The notes below the pieces were generated by a model. The model saw only the letters and a list, made by a program, of their open reading frames with translations, made no database searches and was not told where the DNA came from. A stretch of DNA of 64,000 nucleotides from the NCBI RefSeq assembly GCF_004798865.1, contig NW_025336087.1:13312686-13376685 (forward strand), written 5' to 3'. A program made the position numbers and the translations under genes. This document shows, in pieces, positions 56,226 to 64,000 of the stretch. The DNA comes from Varanus komodoensis. Taxonomy: Eukaryota; Chordata; Lepidosauria; Squamata; Varanidae. Position 1 is the stretch's first letter. Each line of letters opens with the position of its first letter.

Positions 56226-56795
56226 CATTACAGTGTTACAGAACTTTACTGTTAACAATGAAGAAACTGAAATTGTGAAAGATTTTACATACCCCAGCGT
56301 GGTCATCAATTCAAAAGGAGGCTGCAGCCAAGAAATTCAAAGAAGGCTGAGACTTGCAAAGGCAGAAATGAAGGACTTTGAAAAGATAATCAAGTGGAAG
56401 GATGTTTGACTGGAGACCAAGATCATCCACACTATCGTGCATCCAATCACTACATACAGGTGTGAAAACTGGACAGTGAAGAAAGCTGACAGGAAGAAAA
56501 CTGATGCATTCAAAATGGTGGTAGAGGAGAGCTTTGTGAATGCTCTGGACTGTGGGTCCCAGATCAATTCAAGCCGGAGCTTTCCCTAGAAGCAAAAATG
56601 AGAAAACTGAGGTGGTCATACTTCAGACACATCACGAGAATGCAAAAGTCACTGGAGAGGACAATAATGCTCGGGAAAGTCGAAGGCAGAAGAAGAAAAG
56701 GAAGACCAAATACAAGATGGATTGACTCCATGAAGGAAACCACAGCCCTGAAGCTGAGCAAGCTGTCCGGGATAGGACATTCTGAGGTCTTTCAT
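56226..56795 (+). mobile_element. RTE-clade LINE (BovB-like), C-terminal ORF2 fragment, older lineage
   Basis: The translation gives VKDFTYPSVVINSKGGCSQE, IQRRLRLAKAEMKDFEK, a stop, LETKIIHTIVHPITTYRCEN, WTVKKADRKKTDAFKM, then after damage MRKLRWSYFRHITRMQKSLE, RTIMLGKVEGRRRKGRPNT, RWIDSMKETTALKLSKLSG. The order equals the BovB C-terminal region (compare 36160-36622), but residues such as GRRRKGRPNxRWIDSxKE mark a different RTE subfamily. At least two stops and a deletion where WCWRRxLRIPWTAR should be make it non-functional. Confidence 0.82.
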
Positions 56796-59755
56796 TCATA
56801 CAGGCACCACATACCGGAAATCATTTGGCCCATAACAGCAACGTTTGACATTAGGGAAAGAGGCAATGAAGCAAAGGAAAGCTCTAACTGTTATTATCAG
56901 CACTTGCAATTTGCCAAGTAGCACTCTCCATAATAATCTTGCATATTGCTTTTGGCTTTCTTGTTAGGTAAAGTGTTTTTAACATGCGTTATTTAGAAGA
57001 GAATTCTTAGGTCTAGAGAGATTAAAGAAAGCGTTTTCCTGCCATTATACTTTTGCAGTTACAGTTTGGTCAAATCACTTGATAATGGCTCCCTTGAGAC
57101 AGAAAAGCCACAGTTGCAGAAAGATTTTTGTGTATCTCCCAGCCTTTCTTAACTAGAGCAGAAGTTGAATGATTGGGTTGCTTAGTAACTGGATTCCCCC
57201 CCCCCAAATTCTTTTCTCATCTTATGTCACTGAAAGGGATTCTCTATGAGTAACTGGAAATATTCTGAGAGCCCAGCAGTTAAAGCCTGGTAGCCAAAGT
57301 CCTCTTCACATGCTCAAACACCATGCCTAGCTGGTCATCTGAAAAGCCTGTGACTAAGAAAGCCTGCAGATAGCTAGTTATGCACACCTGTCCAGCACAT
57401 GCAGGATTCGGCTTTCACAATATGCTAGAAAGCATTTTTCTCACATGCTTGGAAAGTCTTTCCCTGGCAGCAGCAGAAGCAACAGCCCACATCCTCATCC
57501 TTTGCATGGAGATTCCATTTCATCAAAAATTCCACTGGTATGAGCAGACAGTAGGTTTTCTATGACTGACCTCTTCAAGGAACTTCAAAGTCAGTGCTGA
57601 CTGTTGAAGCTGCTAATCCCACCTGGAAGAACAATTCTATTTTCCTGTGAAGTCCACGACTCTCTGACACTACTTACCTGTTTTGGCAAACACTATAATT
57701 CAATCAGGTGTAAGAACTTAATAGAATGTGACTGATGGAATGCTGAATAGATTACAAGGGTGTTTTACGTACACACTTCCTTCCATCTCAGAGTTGCCGT
57801 TCACGGCTGAGCAAAATACAGCTTTGCTTCTGTGCATCTGTTATTTTGAATTAATACAGCAGCTCCATTGTTCTACTGCATTGCTATCAACATTCTGCTC
57901 ACATCTAGGCTGTGCTTTCTGGTAACTGCACTACACTGAATGTTCCGCTTCTCTCTATATAGAGAATTGCAGGTGTCTGCCAGTTTTACTAGATGAATCT
58001 GTCATCTCTCCAACCAGTGCATCTGACAGAAATGGAAAAAAAACCCAGGATGCTATTGACCTTGATATTGTTCTGATCTGAATCCAGGATCTGCAAAGTG
58101 GGTGTATTTCTTCCTGGTTTAAATTATGGCATCAATTTAACATCCAGCACATTCCTGTCCAATCCACACTCCAAGTAGGTCAACGGCAAAATTTCCAATG
58201 ATTTCAGTTCTTTTAGTTGTAGTCTTTGCAAATTCTGACTTCGTATTCTCTAGCTTTCGCAACAGGCAGTATTCTCAAATGATTTGCATGTTATGCAGTT
58301 TATGAATGCCACAGATACAGTGTCCTCTATTTGCAATTATTCACATTGCAGTAATAGCTTAAATGAAAGCATAACACCAGCAACCAGGAACTAAAACTTA
58401 GTGATGTGGACAGTGCACACCTAGATGTTGCTTTATTTTATACTTGCATAGATGGAATTAACAAAATATGTACTTTCCAGGTTTCCCTAGTATTTTTCCT
58501 TGTTTTTCCCATCTTTCCTTCCCTGACAATTCTGTTTAAAAGTCTGCACCTTTAAAAGAGGTTTTAGATATCTGCATGAGTGAGAGTTATGACATTGTAA
58601 CAGCAGTCTGATTAGATTTTTTTAAGGTGCAATAACATGTGAAAATTGTAGAAGCCAAACACCAAAGCTTATCTATTTGCTGAATGGGTGTCAAAATATT
58701 TCATCTATTCAGTAATGAGATACTTAAGGCCTCTTCTCCCATTTCCTCCATGTTCCTTCATTATGTGTATTTTTACAATGACATTCTACTTAATAGGTTT
58801 TTTCTCTATTATATTCCTCTATAACAAAAATTCCAAATGAGTGACAGCAGAATATTGCTGATTCTTTAGTATATTCTAGATCAAACACGTATTTCAGAAT
58901 ATGATGATAATGGACCATTGTTCAGTTCCTGAAGTCTATTCACATGTAAGTACTACATCTGACAGATTGCAACTATTATTCTTGTTGATTTCAAGGACCG
59001 CGGTATAATTGTGTGTCTGTTTTTCTGCCCCCACCTCCCGCACTGAAGAGTTTGTTTTCAGAATGAAGTCATTTTCTTGCTCTGTTTCAGCATTTAGTTA
59101 GAGCTTGCTTTTAGTTAATTGAAATAGAGAGTATGTTTTCTACAACATACTGTCTCCCAGGAGTAATAACTGTCATGTTGTGAAATAATTTTTGCAACAC
59201 AGAAAGAAATCCTACTGATCATTCAGAGATGAACTTACATCATTCTAGCAGGCAGGTAAGGTAGGAGATGCAACAAATTATCAGAAAATATTTAAAGTCT
59301 TGATTTTTGTTGGGGAATGCAATGGAAGAGCAGGGAATATTCCAAGGTCCACAGGGGGCCTTGAATTCAAACTTCTATGTTAAATATGGGGTACAGGCAC
59401 CACTACCAGACTTTGGCCACTGGGGTTAAGTCTTTGCTGCATCCTACTTAAATCAAGACAGTCCAGTACAGCTTGCAAATAGCCATAGAATGGAATTCTT
59501 TAATTTAAAGAACTGATGGAGAAACTGAAGCAAAAGTGAGATAAAACCAGACACAGAAGCAGAAATCAGGTGGAAAGTGAAGAAGGCTGAAACACCATGA
59601 GTAAAGTGAAGTACATTCTCTGACTTTGGAGTATAGCCCAATAGCTCTGCTCTTAGAACTGTGGAAGATATTTGAATGTTTAGATAAGAAACCTAAACAT
59701 TTGCATTACCCGATTCTTTGCGAAATTCAAATCACAGCTGCACTTCAGTACTGAG
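56796..59755. other. Long repeat-poor stretch, no gene seen
   Basis: Three kilobases of AT-rich sequence without recognised transposons or protein-like frames. A C-run lies at 57197-57204. Confidence 0.42.
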
Positions 59756-59957
59756 AGCCAGTGTGGCGTAGCGGCTAGAGTGGGACTCAGGAAACCTGGG
59801 AACTCTCCATGAAGCTATTTATAGACTCTCAATCTAATCTACTTCACAGGATTGTTTGTTGTGAGGCAAAAATGGAGATGGAGATCATGTAAGCTATCTC
59901 GGGTTCCTTGCAAGAGTAAGAAAGTGGGATATAAATTTAAAGGAATAATAATGTAAT
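59756..59957 (+). mobile_element. MIR-like tRNA-derived SINE, plus strand
   Basis: Clear tRNA-like start: gccagtgtggcgtagcggct (A-box region) and ggactcaggaaacctgggaa, then ccatgaagctatttatagac, tctaatctacttcacaggat, tgtttgttgtgaggcaaaaa, atgtaagctatctcgggttc, cttgcaagagtaagaaagtg-ggatataaat and an (AAT)n tail. Part of the B-box region is deleted. Confidence 0.78.
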
Positions 59958-60255
59958 GCTATTTAGAACTTCCTTAAATTTTGGGATGCAGTTCCTCAAG
60001 TAAAATATGTGTTTATTAGGATAGAGTGCAGAAAAATGTGCATATTTGTGAAACAAGGTACAAGCGTTATCATATTAAGTGAAATTGCTTACAAAAATTA
60101 TCATAATAGGAAAAGGCGATTGTGAAAATGTGTTAAATATTAAATACACATGCATAATAATAATAATAATTTATGAAAATACATAATAATAAATGAGAAC
60201 AAGGATGAATATTTGTACAGATTTTTTTAAATAAAAACTGATGCAGGAATAACTT
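59958..60255. repeat. AT-rich stretch with (AAT)n
   Basis: (AAT)n at about 60153-60171 and words like aaaaatgtgcatatttgtga that recall, in reverse, the AT-rich family of 21870-22257. A firm family call is not possible. Confidence 0.3.
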
Positions 60256-61440
60256 ACAGTGCCAAAGTGTTGCATGCATTCTTGAACAAGAAAATTGTGT
60301 GGTTACTCTGCACGGGTGAAAGATAAGGTTTAAGGGAGGAATTTAGCATCCTCAGCTGCTCAGCTTTAATTTTCTAGTCCTAAGGATTTGAAGTCAAGTT
60401 TTGAGCACATGTGGACCATGCCTGGAGAAATCTCACAGGCCAAGGAAAGGGGATTTATAGCAGTCTGACACTGTAATTCTGTTTCATGCTTGAAAAGCCA
60501 CACCACAGCACTCAGTTACTTAGTGATGACTTTGAAATATATTCAGATTTTAAGTAAAAAATTCTATGAAACATTTGGATATGATCAGATTATTATCGAA
60601 TCAAAATGGTTTTGCAGTGATGAATTTCAAATGGTGCATCCATTACTTCATGTATCAAGTATACTACCCTATGTCTCACTTGTATCAAATACAGGCAAGG
60701 CTATACCTATTAGCCTGAGGAATGGGAAAGAAATTCCTTGCAGTCATATTTTAATGCAAACTTGCCTACTTTTGCATTTGTGAACCATGATGAACCACTG
60801 AAACTCAGTTGTACTTCAAAATGCACACTTTCCTAAATTTTGCAAAGGACTTATCCAATAACAAAGCAAACAAAAAGAGAAAATCATCTTGAAACGTGTC
60901 TTATATTAAGAAAACAGCTTGTAAAGCATCTATTTGAAGAAAAATGCATCTATTGAAGAAATGTGCACTAAAATTCTTGATAAAGTTTCTTGTCAACTTT
61001 AAAAAAGTCTCAGTGTTCAAGATAAATCAGTGTTAGGACAACAGAAATTCTCCATTTTCAAGATGAACCAAAAGTAAGAGAGGGAAATGAGAAACTGTAA
61101 AAAATTGAAACTGACAGTTCTGCCCATCTTTAATCGGCCTATTAACACAGCATAGAAAATGCATCACAAAAACAAACAAGTAACTGGGACCTGGATTCTT
61201 TATGCACCAATCTACCAAGCAACACAAAAACACACATGTGTGCAGTGGTCAGGGCCCCTGTAAGACTTGCTTATTGATAACTCTTATACAGCACTGCCTT
61301 TCCCTTAGAAAAGGGAAAGTGACCATCCTATGGATTCTGGCCCATCCCTCCAGTAACGTAATTTGTCTCCTCCACTGATGCCTTGGCAGCCATGCAAGGT
61401 ATCTGAACACTTTCAAGGGAAAGCTGCACACCTGTGCACA
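60256..61440. other. No gene or clear repeat seen
   Basis: AT-rich; the 97-residue frame at 60490-60783 has no recognisable domain. 60820-60990 has AT-rich words like those of 59980-60200. Confidence 0.4.
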
Positions 61441-61492
61441 TGAGCACATGCACACATGTACACGCGCGTACGCATGCGCACACACACACACA
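61441..61492. repeat. Mixed CA/CG/TG alternating purine-pyrimidine tract
   Basis: cacatgcacacatgtacacg, cgcgtacgcatgcgcac then (CA)n. Alternating purine-pyrimidine sequence with CG steps favours left-handed DNA. Confidence 0.85.
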
Positions 61493-63399
61493 GAGATTTG
61501 CTATCTTTTATCTATCCAGTGAGTTCAAAATACTTCAATTTACTTCCCCAAGTGATAAGGCCCAACTTTAAAACTAGGAGGTTAAACTCTAGTCTGGTCT
61601 CTGTGTTTTATCCTGGCCTTATCTCCAGCCAGTACTCTCCACACCCTTCCGTGGAAAGTGGCCTTCAAGTCTGGGCTCAGGCATTTATGTCCAAGCTTCT
61701 TTGTGCTTAGCTGCTTTTTCTGGGGAGATCAGATAAACTGATTCCCTTTCATTTCACGTCTGGCCTAATAGATTCTTGGTAAGAAATCTGCTATCAAGAT
61801 GCTGTTTTTCTGCTCTGTCTAAAGATTTCTAGCTTCAGAATGCAAATGCTAGCCTGGCTATTTTTATTCCTGCTGTAGTCAGGATGGAGCCTTTGTATTC
61901 TCCTGTGAGGAGAAACATGATTTTATCTTGAAATAGCATGTGCAGATGAATATTGGTAGAGACAGCCTGGCTTGAGGCCTTGAGACTCTGTCCACGCAGC
62001 CTCTAGTTTGCTTCCATTGGAGAAGGAGCTCCCTCAATGCAGCCTAGAGGGGTATCAGTTTATGCTGCCCACACATGTTGATGCTCAGACTTGAGGCACA
62101 AAACCTTGTGGGTGTTCTGAGATCTGGAGAATTAGGGGTTCCCTGTCAATGAAGTGTTCCTGGCCTACAAAGGCCCAGGCCAGGAGAACACATGGAGGCC
62201 CAAACTTCCAGCCAATGCCACCAGATACCTTACAAAGAACAATTGTCCAATCAATTCCTGTTTCCAGTGAATGGGCCATAAACCTCTCTGCTACAGGGAC
62301 AGAACAACATGGTGACATGGCTGGTGGAGCTGCAGGCATTGGGTGTGTGTGTGTGTGTGTGTACCCAGAACCAGGGTTTGTTTCAGGGAGTCAGAGACCA
62401 AAGGCACCAAAGCAAGGAGCAAGAGTTGAAGTCCACCCTGCTCAGCCTGGGTTAATGTCTTGCTTAGTTCTTCCTGTCTAGGGGACCCATTGGCCAAACT
62501 GTGTGCAAGACCAGTCCAGAACTGCCCAGGAAGGTGCTCCAATCTGCAGTTCTGTGGCTTGTCACATAAAGCAGCCGTGCATGGAGCTGCAGCTGTTCGG
62601 GATATTCCACAGCCTCTGACATCTAGACTCATGGCACAACAGCTCACTGCGTTCATATCACAACTTTCTTTTGCCTCTTGCAAGCAAACCAAGGTGGCTT
62701 ACAAGGCTCTATTCCTCTCCATTACTACAACCCTGGGGGGGGGGGGGTTAGGTGGAATTTGAATAACACAGTAGCCCCTTGTAGGTCCAAAACAAAAGAT
62801 GGGATGTTGGGTTGGCTTGTTGCCTATAGGCCCCCCTGCAGGAACCAGACTGGGTATATACAACAACCCACCATGGCTTGCCACTTATGACGGGGTGTCA
62901 TGTCTGTGCTTGCCTTAATGTTTTACTATGGCTAGCTCCAAAATTTGGAGGCAAAAGGACAGGAGCATGATGGTGAAGATCCTAGAAGAAACTACTTTCC
63001 AGGAGGACTCACAGTTCTTTCAACATCCTTGCAGACTTCAAGTGGGACAGAAATTGCCCGTTTCTTTGTGGTGGCAAGAATGCCATGGCTTTCTTCCTTA
63101 AACATCTTTTCTCCCATAACTTGCAGTTGCTCTATGCCGAGTGCTTCACAGTATTTGCACTTCTGCTAATTAATCTGCTGCTGAGATAAGAGCTGCAGAT
63201 CTGCAGCCACCCAGAGGTAAAATGAAGTAATTAATTTTCTATTAAGTGCATTAACCAGGAAGGAAACATGGAAAAGTCTGTGTACAAGCTCACAGGTTAA
63301 AACAAAGGCGAGATAGACATTGTCCCAAATCACCTAAGCAGCTACTAAATTCAGAGCAAAAGCATTCCTTGTCTTGTGAACTAAGTATTAGGCTAATTT
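61493..63399. other. No gene; (GT)10 at 62343-62362 and G13 at 62735-62747
   Basis: The open frames at 62149-62762 overlap on both strands and hold the GT repeat, so they are not genes. No transposon family recognised. Confidence 0.45.
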
Positions 63400-63515
63400 G
63401 GAACAGAAAAAATCTGGGCTCAAATGCAGTTCACTGTGTGATTTTATGCCAGTGATTACCTCTCCACCTAACCTACTTCACAGAGCTGTTGTGAGAATAA
63501 AAGGAGGGAAAGGCG
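63400..63515 (+). mobile_element. MIR-like SINE fragment, plus strand
   Basis: aaaatctgggctcaaatgca, gttcactgtgtgattttatg, ccagtgattacctctccacc, taacctacttcacagagctg and ttgtgagaataaaaggaggg form the B-box end and core of the SINE; the tail is missing. Confidence 0.5.
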
Positions 63516-64000
63516 CATCTGTCATGCTGGTTCCAGAGGCAGCTGGATGGCGTGAGAGTACAAGCCAAGACTCCCTGACCCTGGCCGGCCCTTGCCCAGG
63601 CTGCATCCCTTCCAGACCAAGTAGCAAAGGCACAGCTAGCTACTTCCAAACAGCTCCTGAAATCCCTCCCACTACCTTGCTCCTAGCCTAGCCAGCAACC
63701 AAGAAGGAAAGGAAGAGGAAGAGGAGGAGGAGGAGGTAGGGGCGGCAGTGGCGGCATGCCCTGCCCCCACCACTTTGTAAGTCAAGTAAAAGAAAAGAAA
63801 TGGACATGTTCAGTAGCACAGTTGAGACCAACCAGATGCTCTCCTTTGATGGACACAGCTGATGAGGGTGCAGGGAAACACACAGGGTACCCCTCACCAC
63901 ACGGTGTCCTCGCTTCCCATGGCCCCCCATGGGCAGTGTCTGATTGGTACATTGCTGCTGCTAAAATGTAAGCTAAAAGCAAGTCTTTTAAATGGCGTGT
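63516..64000. other. No gene; purine-rich (GAGGAG)n at 63701-63740
   Basis: A polypurine tract of about 40 bp (gaaggaaaggaagaggaaga then ggagg repeats) followed by a GGC-rich patch. Nothing else recognised. Confidence 0.5.

Noticed and set aside
1-64000. LTR retrotransposons or retrovirus-like elements
   Set aside because: No gag, protease, integrase or envelope-like frames and no paired long terminal repeats were seen; the 40225/40732 direct repeats are too short and lack any such context.
1-64000. CRISPR array, operons or bacterial genes
   Set aside because: The repeats are vertebrate transposons and microsatellites; no regularly spaced repeats with unique spacers.

Overview
The window looks like non-coding DNA from a squamate reptile, most likely a lizard. 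The call rests on repeat content: CR1 LINEs of the squamate type, many L2-type LINE tails, an RTE-BovB LINE, a Sauria-type tRNA SINE with a BovB-like tail, MIR-like SINEs, and short fold-back DNA transposons common in lizards. I found no complete host gene. Nearly all open frames in the window are short chance frames or pieces of LINE reverse transcriptase. The one stretch that could be a host exon is on the minus strand at 13780-13919, and it is weak.

Layout. 1-16 kb: L2 and CR1 fragments on both strands, MIR-like SINEs, a CR1 split by an L2-tailed insertion (3906-4885), and a hAT-type miniature transposon with 8-bp target duplications (14250-14387). 16-28 kb: a fold-back element split by an L2 tail, a 5S-rRNA-derived SINE (21128-21285), an AT-rich element with short terminal inverted repeats, and the best LINE of the window, a 1.4-kb 5'-truncated CR1 on the minus strand (23274-24690). 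28-35 kb: two L2 3' ends, then about 5 kb with almost no recognisable repeat. 35.6-37.2 kb: two copies of a hAT-like non-autonomous element flanking a tandemly repeated unit, one copy of which received a BovB fragment. 38-50 kb: AT-rich repeats, L2-related tails, a CR1 (46283-47065), and a repeat-poor AT-rich block (49380-50060) that could be conserved regulatory sequence. 50-64 kb: a Sauria-type SINE with clear target duplications (53749-54186), a second RTE-clade LINE fragment (56226-56795), more SINEs and microsatellites.

No rRNA gene, intact tRNA gene, CRISPR array or LTR/retrovirus-like element was recognised. The elements do not form a pathway. What the window records is layering: L2 and MIR-like elements, CR1, fold-back DNA elements and BovB with its SINE partner, with several insertions into older copies. 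The repeat-poor blocks fit a long intron or gene desert, but that is inference. Family calls were made by eye against remembered consensus features, so boundaries are good to roughly 10-30 bp unless target duplications are stated.
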